Shown: positions 32,437 to 43,726 of the stretch, piece by piece
How positions within the stretch are numbered: position 1 is the stretch's first letter
Layout: every line of letters starts with the position of its first letter
Source of the DNA: Acidimicrobiales bacterium
GTDB taxonomy: Bacteria; Actinomycetota; Acidimicrobiia; Acidimicrobiales; SZUA-35
Direction of reading: 5' to 3'
DNA: 64,000 nt
NCBI GenBank assembly: GCA_041394265.1
Contig: JAWKIO010000005.1
Coordinates: 1,860,001-1,924,000, forward strand
The notes under the pieces: model-generated
Told to the model about the DNA's origin: nothing
The model's database searches: none
The model's input: the letters and a program-made list of their open reading frames with translations, nothing else
Position numbers and translations under genes: made by a program

Positions 32437-33414
32437 GTGCAAGCACTCAAGCGGCGACTCACGACCATTCCCGCCGTGCTGCTCGCGGTGCCGTTGTGGT
32501 TCGTGCTCAGCCCGCTCGTCGTACCGATCATCGTGCTCTTCGATGTGATGACCGGGCGCTTCGATCTCCCCCTGGTGCGGTTGTGGGCGTTCGCGCTCGT
32601 CTTCTGTTTCCACGAGTGGATCGGGATCAGCTATGCCGCCTGGCTCTGGACGACCGGAGGCTTCGGGCGCCGCATGCGCAACGACGCACACGTCTGGATG
32701 CAGGGCTGGTGGTCGACCTCACTCCTCGGCTGGGCAGATCGGCTCCTGTCGGTCCACATCGACGCCGATGGCGTTCCGCTGCCCGAGGGCAATGTGATCA
32801 TGCTCAGCCGCCACGCCAGCATGGTCGATGCGATCATTCCGGCTCACCTCTTTCCCACCAGGTTCGAGCGACCGGTCCACTACGTCATGAAGAAGGAACT
32901 GCTGCAAGTCCCGAACATCGACATCTACGGGCATCGCCTCGGCAATCACTTCGTCGACCGCACCGGCGATACCGATGCCGAAGTCGCGCAGATCGCCGAC
33001 CTGGCCGCGCAGGCGCACCCCGATGCCGGACTCGTCATCTTCCCCGAAGGCACCTACGCCACGCCGAACACCAAACGTCGCGTCAGTGAGTCGCTCGCTC
33101 GACGAGGCGACGACACGGCGCTGCGTCTCAACGAGCAGCTCACGCATCTGCTCCCGCCCAAGCCGGCCGGCACGCTGGCGTTGCTTGCGAACTGCCCCGA
33201 CTCCCCGATCGTCATCCTCGCGCACACCGGCCTCGAAGGCGTCGCCGAGCTGAGCGGTCTGCGCCGACATCTCCCCCTCCACCACCCCGTCATCGTTCGC
33301 TGGTGGGAAGTCGACCGCTCGACGGTTCCCACCGACCCGGCCGACCAGGTGGACTGGCTCAATGGTCAGTGGCTCGCGCTCGACGAGTGGGTCAGCGAGC
33401 ACCGAGCTCGCTGA
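32437..33414 (+). CDS. 1-acyl-sn-glycerol-3-phosphate acyltransferase-like membrane protein
   Basis: 325 residues from GTG 32437. Two N-terminal hydrophobic segments (IPAVLLAVPLWFVLSPLVVP and the following) anchor it. The PlsC-fold motifs are LSRHASMVDA (HxxxxD, catalytic) and VIFPEGTYATPNTKRR (glycerophosphate binding, FPEGT). It probably transfers acyl chains in phospholipid or related lipid synthesis. The C-terminal part is longer than in PlsC itself, as in the BAT2/LCLAT-like branch. Confidence 0.82.
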   Translation: MQALKRRLTTIPAVLLAVPLWFVLSPLVVPIIVLFDVMTGRFDLPLVRLWAFALVFCFHEWIGISYAAWLWTTGGFGRRMRNDAHVWMQGWWSTSLLGWADRLLSVHIDADGVPLPEGNVIMLSRHASMVDAIIPAHLFPTRFERPVHYVMKKELLQVPNIDIYGHRLGNHFVDRTGDTDAEVAQIADLAAQAHPDAGLVIFPEGTYATPNTKRRVSESLARRGDDTALRLNEQLTHLLPPKPAGTLALLANCPDSPIVILAHTGLEGVAELSGLRRHLPLHHPVIVRWWEVDRSTVPTDPADQVDWLNGQWLALDEWVSEHRAR

Positions 33415-33493
33415 CCCACTCGTCCGCAGAGGCCAGCGCTCAATGCCGGCGATGTCCGCCGCTGACCAGCCCCGAAGTGCAAGACTGTCTGCG

Positions 33494-34234
33494 ATGCCTC
33501 AGCTGTCCAGCACCGAGTACCGGCAATTCCTCAGCGAAGAGACGACGCGGCTGCGCGCCATCTCGCCGGACCATCTCGACATCGACCTGCCACACATCGA
33601 GGGCTGGACGGTCGGCACCGTCATCGGCCACACGGGTTGGGTGTTTCGCTACGTGACACTGGCGTTGGCCGCCACTCCGGATCAGCCGCCGCGGCGCGCC
33701 GATGTCCCCGAGCCGCCACTGGGCGAGGCCGTCCTCGACTGGTTCGCCGACGGTGCCGATGCTCTCATGGCGGCCTTCGACGCCGTCGACCTCGAGCGCA
33801 TCGTTCCCACCTTCACCGGACCGCAACCCGCCCGCTGGTGGCTCCGCCGGTTGGCCCACGAAACGGCTATGCATCGCTGGGATGCCGAATCGGCCATCCG
33901 CTCGCCGCAGCCCATCGACCCCGCGTTGGCGCGCGACGGCGTCGACGAGGTTTTCGAGACGTTCGCTCCGACACGTCTCAGCTTCGATGCGTTGGCGGGG
34001 ACCGGCGAGGTCATCCATCTCCACGCGACCGACATCGACGATGGCGAGTGGTTGGTCACACTCGGGCCAACCGAGATCACCTGGACCACGGGTCACGCCA
34101 AGGGCGATGTCGCCGCACGGGGTCCGGTCTCCGATCTGCTCCTGGCGTTGTGGAGTCGTCTCCCCCCGAGTCGCCTGGAACTGTTCGGCGATGCGAGCCT
34201 GCTCGATCGGTGGCAGGCCGCCACCACATTCTGA
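33494..34234 (+). CDS. Maleylpyruvate isomerase/mycothiol-dependent (DinB-fold) enzyme
   Basis: 246 residues from ATG 33494. The N-terminal DinB-like four-helix domain has VIGHTGWV and RRLAHETAMHRWDAE, giving the His/Glu/His zinc triad of mycothiol-dependent maleylpyruvate isomerases. The C-terminal half (HLHATDIDDGEWLVTLG...DLLLALWSR) is the SCP2-like domain of that family. Members use mycothiol, the actinobacterial thiol, for detoxification or isomerisation. Substrate unknown. Confidence 0.83.
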   Translation: MPQLSSTEYRQFLSEETTRLRAISPDHLDIDLPHIEGWTVGTVIGHTGWVFRYVTLALAATPDQPPRRADVPEPPLGEAVLDWFADGADALMAAFDAVDLERIVPTFTGPQPARWWLRRLAHETAMHRWDAESAIRSPQPIDPALARDGVDEVFETFAPTRLSFDALAGTGEVIHLHATDIDDGEWLVTLGPTEITWTTGHAKGDVAARGPVSDLLLALWSRLPPSRLELFGDASLLDRWQAATTF

Positions 34235-34269
34235 TCCGGTGATCCTGCCTCGGATCAGACCGCGATGGT

Positions 34270-35157
34270 TCAGACAGCGATGACCGGGAGCAGGGGTTCC
34301 TCGGGCACGTCGTAGTCGCCGTCCCACCGGCCGAGACGGTTCTTCCAGTTGGATTCGCCGCACACGGCTTCGGCGTAGGCCGCCTGACGCTTGGCGACCC
34401 GGCCAGAAGGTTCGCTCGGCATCTCGTCGTCGTACTGGGCCTCGATCCCCAACTTCAGATTGCGCAGCGCCTCGGAACGCAGCTGGCTCACCCGGGACTC
34501 GGTGACACCCAGGAACCGGGCCAGCTCCTCCGAGGTACGACCCTCCAGGAAGTAGCCGACGACGACGAACCGCTGACGTTCGGGCAGCAGGCCCACAGCG
34601 TCACGCAGGTAGGCGTGCAGCTCGCGGGTCTCGAGCTCCTCGAGCGGCTCGACCGAGCTCCGGTCCTCGAGCACGTCGACCAGGGTCAGTTCCTCGTCGC
34701 CTTCGTCGCTGGTCTCGTGATCGAGCGCCAGGACGACCGAGCGGAACAGACGGTCTTGGAGTTTCGCGAGTTCATCGACCGACACGCCCAGTTCGTTGGC
34801 CATCTCGGGCAGCGACGGCACTCGCCCGAGTTCCGACGCCAGCTGCTGTTCGGTCGCCTCGAGTCGACGGGCCAACAGGCGCACCGAACGGGGGGCCCAG
34901 TCGGCCGCTCGCACCGAATCCAGGATCGCCCCCCGGATTCGCTGTGCGGCAAAGCGTTCGAACGGCACGCCCCGACTCTCATCGAACCGACGTGATGCTT
35001 CGACCAGACCGAGGGCGCCGGCCCGAGCCAGATCCTCCCGGTCGACGTGGCGGGGGAAGTGCACCGCCACCTGGAACACCACGTGCTTCACGAGCGGCAG
35101 GTTCGCCTCGATCCGCCCGTTGATCTCGGCCTTCGTCATCTCGCCCATCGTCTTCAT
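34270..35157 (-). CDS. Alternative sigma factor, sigma-28/FliA-SigF type
   Basis: About 295 residues; start uncertain among ATGs at 35175, 35157 and 35148, since GGAGG and AGAGG precede different ones. Regions 2, 3 and 4 are present: LPLVKHVVFQVAVHFPRHVD, FERFAAQRIRGAILDSVRAAD, RLEATEQQLASELGRVPSLP, and a helix-turn-helix RTSEELARFLGVTESRVSQLRSEAL. In flagellated bacteria this class drives motility genes; the window has none, so stress or developmental control is also possible. The C-terminal ~60 residues are an unusual tail beyond region 4. Confidence 0.87.
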   Translation of the reverse strand: MKTMGEMTKAEINGRIEANLPLVKHVVFQVAVHFPRHVDREDLARAGALGLVEASRRFDESRGVPFERFAAQRIRGAILDSVRAADWAPRSVRLLARRLEATEQQLASELGRVPSLPEMANELGVSVDELAKLQDRLFRSVVLALDHETSDEGDEELTLVDVLEDRSSVEPLEELETRELHAYLRDAVGLLPERQRFVVVGYFLEGRTSEELARFLGVTESRVSQLRSEALRNLKLGIEAQYDDEMPSEPSGRVAKRQAAYAEAVCGESNWKNRLGRWDGDYDVPEEPLLPVIAV

Positions 35158-35312
35158 CCTCTGGTTGTCCTCCATACGCCAAAGGTTCTCGGCACACAGA
35201 ACACAGAACTTGAGGAGAAATTCGAGAATTTTTTCCCTACGGATCAATCGGCCACTCTGGGTGGTTCCTTGAGCAAAATCTCGCGCCTGGCGTGAGATCA
35301 GTCCACATTTTG

Positions 35313-36296
35313 CTACACGAGGCCGGATCCTTCGTAGGTTTCGACCCGCACACCACGGTGTCGCAGGGTCCGCAGCAGCTCGAGTCGGCCGGGATGTTCG
35401 GCCAGCCCGTAGGCACCGACGGGGCGGACATCGGGGCCCAACAGGTCGATGGCACTCACGGCCGCCACGGTGCCGGCGGCAAGGGACGGATGGTCGGCGA
35501 CGCCATAGACCAACGTTTCGACCCGCGAGCCGCACCGGCCCCGCACCTCGACGCGGATCGCCCCAGGACCACCATCGGCGTGAGGCGGACGGAGCATGGG
35601 CAGTCTTGAGGTGAGGCGATCACGCCGGGTCGCCGACACTCGAGCGGTCAATCGAGTTGCCTGCGGGAAGACCCGCTGCAGCAGGAGTGGACTCGGGAGA
35701 TCCGCCCGATAGCAATCGCGGGCGCCGATGGGATCGGGGAACCACACCAGTTCACGGCCGGACCCGCCGGCCCGCACCACCCAGTCCCCGTGCTGCAACT
35801 CGTGACCGGGGTGCTTCATCGCTCGATGGTGCTCACGAGCGCAGGCAGGACCGCCGGTGCCGCTCTTCGCGACCGACACGAATTCGACCACGTCGAGACG
35901 GTCGGCTGCACGGCGCGCCAGGAGACAACTCAGCCCGGGGGCGAACCCCGCACCCACCAGCACGGTGCAGTCGTTCGCCTCGGCCTCGTGACCCAACTCG
36001 AGAAGGCCGGCAACGTCGCCCGGATGATCGGTGATGGAAACGACATGGCGACCGTCTCGCACAATGGCTCTCGCCAGTTCGGCATGCGTACCGGCCGGTG
36101 TGGCCAAGATGACCACGTCGGCACCACCGCCACCGATGTCGCCCAGTATGGCGATCCCCAATTCATGGTGTTCCAGTGCCGCAAGTACCCGCCGCTCATC
36201 GACATCGAACAGCGCGAGTTGCTCGGGGTGGCTGCTCGCCAGTTGCCGAGCGGCATGGGTTCCGGCGGCGCCGAGGCCGACCACCGCCAGTCGCAT
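35313..36296 (-). CDS. NAD(P)-binding dehydrogenase (saccharopine dehydrogenase/Gfo-Idh-like)
   Basis: 327 residues from ATG 36296, sharing a base with the stop of the small upstream gene. The Rossmann start MRLAVVGLGAAGTHAARQLA and ADVVILATPAGTHAELA, DGRHVVSITDHP and GAGFAPGLSCLLAR resemble the saccharopine-dehydrogenase-like reductases. The substrate cannot be told. It reads away from the sigma-factor gene's promoter region and forms a pair with the small protein. Confidence 0.75.
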   Translation of the reverse strand: MRLAVVGLGAAGTHAARQLASSHPEQLALFDVDERRVLAALEHHELGIAILGDIGGGGADVVILATPAGTHAELARAIVRDGRHVVSITDHPGDVAGLLELGHEAEANDCTVLVGAGFAPGLSCLLARRAADRLDVVEFVSVAKSGTGGPACAREHHRAMKHPGHELQHGDWVVRAGGSGRELVWFPDPIGARDCYRADLPSPLLLQRVFPQATRLTARVSATRRDRLTSRLPMLRPPHADGGPGAIRVEVRGRCGSRVETLVYGVADHPSLAAGTVAAVSAIDLLGPDVRPVGAYGLAEHPGRLELLRTLRHRGVRVETYEGSGLV

Positions 36297-36436
36297 CAGC
36301 GGAGATCGTCGTCGGTGACCTCACGCCAGCCACCGCTGCGGGGCGGCGTTCCGCCTGTACCCCGTAGGCGGAAGAAAGCGGCGACGAGCCCGGCCATCGA
36401 CATGGCGGCAACGACTCGTCGGACCAGGGTGATCAT
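36296..36436 (-). CDS. Small conserved membrane-type protein (46 residues)
   Basis: ATG 36436 to TGA overlapping the next ATG by one base (TGATG). MITLVRRVVAAMSMAGLVAA is a basic start plus one hydrophobic helix, then FFRLRGTGGTPPRSGG and WREVTDDDLR. The Gly/Pro-rich linker with GGWRE recalls small actinobacterial proteins of similar layout. It is probably co-transcribed with the dehydrogenase. Function unknown. Confidence 0.6.
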   Translation of the reverse strand: MITLVRRVVAAMSMAGLVAAFFRLRGTGGTPPRSGGWREVTDDDLR

Positions 36437-36540
36437 GGCGACACCGTAGCAGTGGTCACCGTGGCGTCAGCCGGTGAGTGCTCGAGGCACCGAAAAACTG
36501 GAGATGCCACCCGAGGGGGTGGCATCTCGACACGCTTCGT

Positions 36541-36613
<73 letters not shown>

Positions 36614-36652
36614 GAGGCGAACGGCCACGATACCGCTCGCACGCGGAACCAA

Positions 36653-38179
36653 CTACTTTTGATCCTCTCGGACCCGCACGGTTTCTTCCTCGATCACCGT
36701 GATGCGGATGCCGCCGACCAGATCGGAGATCAGGTTGAAGACCACGGTGAGCAGCACGACCAAGACCGACGACGCGAGCGTCAACATGCCCGAGATGATC
36801 ACCGCCGCCCGGAAGACCTGTTGGGAGTTGATCTCGAAGGTCTCATAGTCGGCGAGTTCACGGATGAAGTTTTCGACGTTTTCGACCGTTCCGGCGGCGA
36901 TGGCCGCATTCCAGACCAGGACACCGGCCAGCAGCATGGCCGAGAAGAAGGCCAAGTGGAACAAGATCGAGAACGTGAGCACCGACCACGGGTCGATATG
37001 GCGGATCACCCGACGAGATTTCTTGGCTCGGAGCTTCTTTTGCGAACGGCCCGTCGGGCGGGTGAGGCTGGTCGAGCTTGCCGCAGCTGCTGCGGTGGCG
37101 CTCTCGAGGTCGAGACCCGAGGCCGGCCGAGTGGTCACGGGCTCGCCTGGGGCGAGATCGGGGGCAAAGGTTCGCTCGAGTTCGAGCTCTTCGCGCTGGC
37201 CCGGATCGAGATCGATCATCGGGGCAGATCCAGACGGAGCGGTCAGATCAAGCGACGCCGTCGGTGCCTCGTCGACGAATGCCACTGGCGCCGGCTCATC
37301 GGCCTCATCGAGGGCTGCGGCCTCGACTGAGGGGTCGTGCGCCGGCGTCGCGAAAGCCTCGGCCGTCTCCGACGCCCCGGGCGTCTCGAAAGCCTCGGCC
37401 GTCTCCGACGCTCCGGGCGTCTCGAGATCGTCGGAGCCCGATGCATCGAGCACCTCCGAGGACGGCGACGTCATCGGCTGATCGTCGACCGGGATGACGG
37501 CCTCGGCGTCGAGCTGCCCGGAATCGGCAGCGTCGTTGGCGAAGAGATCGCGGGTCGAACCGGACTCGGCGTCGATCACGGACTCGGCTTGCCGACTGAA
37601 CAACCCGCGAACGCCGAACCGCCCTCGCGACGAGCGGCTGGCGGCGCCATCCTCGACAACCGCATCCTCGACAACTGTCGGTGCGTCGTCGATGATCTCC
37701 AGATCGTCGACGACGTCGATGTCATCGACACGATCGCTGCTCGAGGGCGCGGCGGTGACGTCGGCTTCGGTCTCTGTGGCCATCGTTGCTTCCTGGGCGT
37801 CGGTCGCCGAGTTTTCGGCATCGGCAGATGGATCGGCGGTGGTCGACTCGACGGACCCGGACGCGTCGTCAACGACGGCGTCATCGCCTGAGGCGTCCTC
37901 GTCGATGATCTCCACGTCGTCGATCACCGCGACGTCGGTTGCGGCGAGATCGTCGGTCCGGGGCTCATCGTTCACGGCGGTGTCTGACGCAGGGTCATCA
38001 TCGCTCGAGTCGGTGTGGTCGGCATGGCCGTTGCTGGCGTGACCGTTCGACGATTCCTCCGCGACGACGGGGTGGGGTTCGACGTCGGGCTCGACCGTCA
38101 CCGGCTCGAAACCGAGCGCAGCCACCAGGTCGGCGCCAAGAACCACTGAGTCCTTCGCCGAGGGATCGTCAATAGACAT
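36653..38179 (-). CDS. DUF3566 membrane protein with long acidic N-terminal region
   Basis: 508 residues. The first ~350 are acidic and of low complexity (many D, E, S, T, A, with repeats such as ASETAEAFETPG) and probably disordered. The last ~125 form the DUF3566 module: RRVIRHIDPWSVLTFSILFH, a transmembrane helix, FIRELADYETFEINSQQVFR, a second helix and GGIRITVIEEE. Homologues sit next to gyrA throughout Actinobacteria (Rv0007 in Mycobacterium) and are linked to cell-envelope and division functions. The acidic region is much longer than usual. Confidence 0.85.
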   Translation of the reverse strand: MSIDDPSAKDSVVLGADLVAALGFEPVTVEPDVEPHPVVAEESSNGHASNGHADHTDSSDDDPASDTAVNDEPRTDDLAATDVAVIDDVEIIDEDASGDDAVVDDASGSVESTTADPSADAENSATDAQEATMATETEADVTAAPSSSDRVDDIDVVDDLEIIDDAPTVVEDAVVEDGAASRSSRGRFGVRGLFSRQAESVIDAESGSTRDLFANDAADSGQLDAEAVIPVDDQPMTSPSSEVLDASGSDDLETPGASETAEAFETPGASETAEAFATPAHDPSVEAAALDEADEPAPVAFVDEAPTASLDLTAPSGSAPMIDLDPGQREELELERTFAPDLAPGEPVTTRPASGLDLESATAAAAASSTSLTRPTGRSQKKLRAKKSRRVIRHIDPWSVLTFSILFHLAFFSAMLLAGVLVWNAAIAAGTVENVENFIRELADYETFEINSQQVFRAAVIISGMLTLASSVLVVLLTVVFNLISDLVGGIRITVIEEETVRVREDQK

Positions 38180-38218
38180 ACTGGTCGCAGTCTATGGTCA
38201 CAACGCGGCCAAGAGCGA

Positions 38219-38560
38219 TCACCCGCCGCCAAAGCCCTCGAGCCGCCGTTCAGCTGTCGCTTCGGCCACCGTGCCCTCGGCTGACCGGACCTCGACGGTC
38301 ACCTCGTTGTCGGTGGCGGCGAAGCCGGTCAGGACGGCATCGTTCGCCAACGCCATCGCGGCCGCAGCCGCCCGACCCTCGGCGACACCTGCCAGCGCAG
38401 CGGCATCGGCCGCGGCCTGCGCCCGGCTCCGATCAATGACTCGGCCGGTGACCCCACCCACCAGCAGGGCGGCAATCACGATGAAGGCGCCGGCGAAGCC
38501 GATGAGCGCGATCATGCTGCCACGCTCCCCTTCCGGGTGGGGCGAGGATTGACCATGCAT
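38219..38560 (-). CDS. TadE/TadG-like pilus-assembly membrane protein
   Basis: 113 residues from ATG 38560 with GGAGG 7 bases before. After ERGSMIALIGFAGAFIVIAA, one transmembrane helix, comes RSRAQAAADAAALAGVAEGR, the usual TadG/Flp-associated motif, then a short soluble tail. Such proteins belong to Flp/Tad pilus systems; none is in the window, so this is an isolated copy lying between gyrA and the DUF3566 gene. Confidence 0.72.
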   Translation of the reverse strand: MHGQSSPHPEGERGSMIALIGFAGAFIVIAALLVGGVTGRVIDRSRAQAAADAAALAGVAEGRAAAAAMALANDAVLTGFAATDNEVTVEVRSAEGTVAEATAERRLEGFGGG

Positions 38561-38648
38561 GCTTCTTCCTCCGTTGCATCACCTCGCAAAGAGGTGCTGG
38601 ATCTGTTCGGGGGAAGATGAGGCGACGGCGGGCCGGCCGGCTCGCGGC

Positions 38649-41225
38649 TCAGTCGGCGTCGTTGTCCTCGGCCTCGGGTTCGATGTCCGACTCGTTCTCC
38701 GAGTCATCGAGCGCAGCGCCTGCATCCGGCACCGCATCGGACAACTCGGCCACCTCGGTTGCCTCGGGGACGAGGACTCGAGCCACCGCCGACACGGCGT
38801 CGCCGCTGCCGAGATTCATCACCGACACGCCGGTGGCGTCGCGTCCTTGTTGCGAGACGGTGCCCACGGCGGTTCGGATGATGACCCCGTGGGACGAAAT
38901 CAACAGGATCTCGTCGTCGGGGCCGACGAACATCGCACCGACCACGCGGCCCTTGCGCTCGTTGACCTTGACGCATCGCACGCCGAGGCCCGACCGGCCC
39001 TTCGGCGTGAAGAGATCGGGGTCGGTTCGCTTGCCGAAACCTTCACTCGTGATGACCAGGAGTTCGGTGTCGGGCTGCATGACGTCCATCGACACCAGCT
39101 CGTCGCCGGAGCGGAACTTCATGCCGCGGACGCCAGCCGCGGTGCGGCCCATCGGCCGTACCTGTTCCTCTGGAAACCGCAACGCCTGTCCCTGGCGGGA
39201 CACCATGAAGATGTCGTGCACACCATTGGTGGCAACGACCGACACGAGTTCGTCGCCATCGTTGAGATTGATGGCGATCAGGCCGGCCCGGAGCGACGAG
39301 TCGTAGGCGTTGAAGAGGGTCTTCTTCACCCGACCCTGTCGAGTGGCGAAGAAGAGGAAGCGCTTGGTCTCGTAATCCCGGGTGTCGATGATGGCCTGGA
39401 TCTTCTCGTCGGGTTGGAGCTGGAGCAGGTTGACCAGCGCCATCCCCCGAGATGATCTCGACGTGACCGGGATCTCGTGGGTCTTGATCCGATAGACCCG
39501 GCCCCGGTTCGAGAAGAACAACAGGTAGGCGTGAGCCGACGTCTGCAGCAGGTGGGCGATGATGTCATCGTCGTCGTCCTTCAATTTCGCTGCGCTCACG
39601 CCCCGCCCGCCCCGAGCCTGGGTACGGAACTCGTCGATCGAGACCGACTTGATGTAGCCGCTCGTCGACAGGGTCACCACGAGCGCCTCGTCGTCGATGA
39701 GATCTTCGATGTCGAGCTCTCCGGGGTCGGTGACGAGAGCGGTGCGACGGGGGCTGCCGAAGGTGGAGCGGATCTCGGCCAGTTCGTCCTTGATCACGCC
39801 ATCGAGGATCTGACGATCGGCGAGGATCGCTTCGAAGCCGGCAATGGCCTCTCGCTTCTCGGCCAGTTCGGTGTCGATCTCGATGCGTGCAAGGCGCGTG
39901 AGACGACCGAGGTTCATGTCGAGGATGAAGTTCGCCTGGATCTCGGAGAACTCGAACGGCTCAGCCATCAGCCGCGAACGAGCATCCGGGCGATCGTCCG
40001 ATGCTCGGATGGTGGCGATGATCTCGTCGATGACGTCGAGGGCTTTGATGAGACCTTCGAGGATGTGCTCGCGCTTTCGCGCCTCGGCCAAGCGGTATTC
40101 GGTCCGCCGGGTGACGACCTCGCGCTGGTGTCCGACGTAGCTGACGAGCGCGTCGCGCAGGTTCAGCGTGCGCGGCACCTCGTCGACCAACGCGACCATG
40201 TTCACGCCGAACGTGGTCTGCATCGGGGTGTACTTGTAGAGGTTGTTCAATACGACGAGACCGGTGGCGTCTCGCTTGAGGTCGAAGACGAGCCGGAGTT
40301 CGCCCTTGGCCGACTCGTTGCGGATTTCACGGATGCCGGCGAGGTCGCCCTTCTCGACGAGCTCGGCGGTCTTGCGAGCGATCTGGTCGACCGAGGTCTG
40401 ATACGGCACCTCGGTGACGATGATCTGATCGTGGGTCTTGCCCTCGACGATTTCGGCCACCGCTCGCATGCGAATCGAGCCACGGCCGGTTCGGTAGGCG
40501 TCGCGGATGCCGACACGGCCGAGCACCTGGGCACCGGTCGGGAAGTCGGGTCCCTTCACGTATTCCATGAGATCGTCGACGGTGGCGTCTTCGTTGTCGA
40601 TGAGGTGGACGACGGCGTCGATGACTTCTTCGAGATTGTGCGGCGGGATGTTGGTGGCCATGCCGACCGCGATGCCCTGGCTGCCGTTGACCAGCAGGTT
40701 CGGGAACCGTGACGGCAACACGGTGGGTTCACGATGCTTGCCATCGAAGTTGTCACGGAAGTCGACGGTGTCCTGGTCGATGTCGGCCAGCAGTTCCATC
40801 GCCAGCGGGCGGAGCCGACACTCGGTGTAGCGATAGGCGGCGGGTGGATCGTCGGGTGAACCGAAATTGCCATGCGGATCGATGAGCGGATTACGCAACG
40901 AGAAGCTCTGACCCATGCGAACGAGGGAATCGTAGATCGCCTGGTCGCCGTGCGGGTGGTACTTGCCGATGACGTCGCCGACCACGGTGGCGCACTTGAC
41001 GTGGCTGCGATCGGGCCGGTGGCCGGCGTCGAACATCGACCACAGGATGCGGCGGTGCACCGGCTTCAGGCCATCGCGGGCGTCGGGCAGCGCTCGAGAG
41101 ATGATGACCGACATGGCGTACTCGAGGAACGATTGTTCCATCTCCGCCTGGATCTCGATCGGCTCGATGTTGTCGCCGGCGTCACCGCCGTCGGTCGTGG
41201 TGCTGTCGGGAGGTAGGTCGCTCAT
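38649..41225 (-). CDS. gyrA: DNA gyrase subunit A
   Basis: 858 residues from ATG 41225. Breakage-reunion domain with catalytic Y133 in YRYTECRL; six beta-pinwheel repeats follow, including GRGVSAAKL as the GyrA box region. In the quinolone-resistance segment KYHPHGDQAIYDSLVRMGQ the residue matching E. coli S83 (M. tuberculosis A90) is Gln95, while the acidic partner D99 is kept. With GyrB it introduces negative supercoils. An acidic C-terminal tail (DDSENESDIEPEAEDND) closes it. Confidence 0.98.
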   Translation of the reverse strand: MSDLPPDSTTTDGGDAGDNIEPIEIQAEMEQSFLEYAMSVIISRALPDARDGLKPVHRRILWSMFDAGHRPDRSHVKCATVVGDVIGKYHPHGDQAIYDSLVRMGQSFSLRNPLIDPHGNFGSPDDPPAAYRYTECRLRPLAMELLADIDQDTVDFRDNFDGKHREPTVLPSRFPNLLVNGSQGIAVGMATNIPPHNLEEVIDAVVHLIDNEDATVDDLMEYVKGPDFPTGAQVLGRVGIRDAYRTGRGSIRMRAVAEIVEGKTHDQIIVTEVPYQTSVDQIARKTAELVEKGDLAGIREIRNESAKGELRLVFDLKRDATGLVVLNNLYKYTPMQTTFGVNMVALVDEVPRTLNLRDALVSYVGHQREVVTRRTEYRLAEARKREHILEGLIKALDVIDEIIATIRASDDRPDARSRLMAEPFEFSEIQANFILDMNLGRLTRLARIEIDTELAEKREAIAGFEAILADRQILDGVIKDELAEIRSTFGSPRRTALVTDPGELDIEDLIDDEALVVTLSTSGYIKSVSIDEFRTQARGGRGVSAAKLKDDDDDIIAHLLQTSAHAYLLFFSNRGRVYRIKTHEIPVTSRSSRGMALVNLLQLQPDEKIQAIIDTRDYETKRFLFFATRQGRVKKTLFNAYDSSLRAGLIAINLNDGDELVSVVATNGVHDIFMVSRQGQALRFPEEQVRPMGRTAAGVRGMKFRSGDELVSMDVMQPDTELLVITSEGFGKRTDPDLFTPKGRSGLGVRCVKVNERKGRVVGAMFVGPDDEILLISSHGVIIRTAVGTVSQQGRDATGVSVMNLGSGDAVSAVARVLVPEATEVAELSDAVPDAGAALDDSENESDIEPEAEDNDAD

Positions 41226-41295
41226 GGAATCAACTCTTCGTGCATCAGAGGTCGCGGTCGGCCGGGGACGTCGGCACGCGATGATCGCGGTCGGG

Positions 41296-43332
<2,037 letters not shown>

Positions 43333-43392
43333 ACATCAATCGCTTTTCAAGCTGGTCCAGCCTAGCAGTTTTGGGCACTGAACAGGCCGAAG

Positions 43393-43686
43393 TCAGCCCC
43401 CGACGGCTGCTCGAATGGACCGGAGTTCGGTGTCGGGGAAGTGGGTCGAGAACCGCTCCTTGATCTGGGCATCCATCCACTTGATCTGCGACGCCCAGGC
43501 CGCATCGTCGCAGTGAATCGTGAGGACGCCGTCGATCAGACCGGCGGGTGTGGAATGCTCGGCCAAGCCCGGCCCGACGATCGAGGGCCAGCGGCCACCG
43601 AGGTCAGACACCGTGCGTACCGCGGGGGCGCCGAGATGGCCGAAGAGACGTTCCAGTGCCAACCCCAGTCGTTCGGGTTCGGACAT
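43393..43686 (-). CDS. DUF721 (DciA-like) protein
   Basis: 97 residues from ATG 43686, with GGAG 5 bases upstream; a longer frame would overlap recF. LERLFGHLGAPAVRTVSDLGGRWPSIVGPGLAEHSTP and LTIHCDDAAWASQIKWM match DUF721. In many bacteria DciA loads the replicative helicase DnaB; actinobacterial homologues sit in this same recF-gyrB gap (Rv0004). Function inferred from family and place. Confidence 0.85.
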   Translation of the reverse strand: MSEPERLGLALERLFGHLGAPAVRTVSDLGGRWPSIVGPGLAEHSTPAGLIDGVLTIHCDDAAWASQIKWMDAQIKERFSTHFPDTELRSIRAAVGG

Positions 43687-43726
43687 GCTCACTCCCCGCT
43701 CGGTGTCGCTGGTGTCGGTGACCGCC

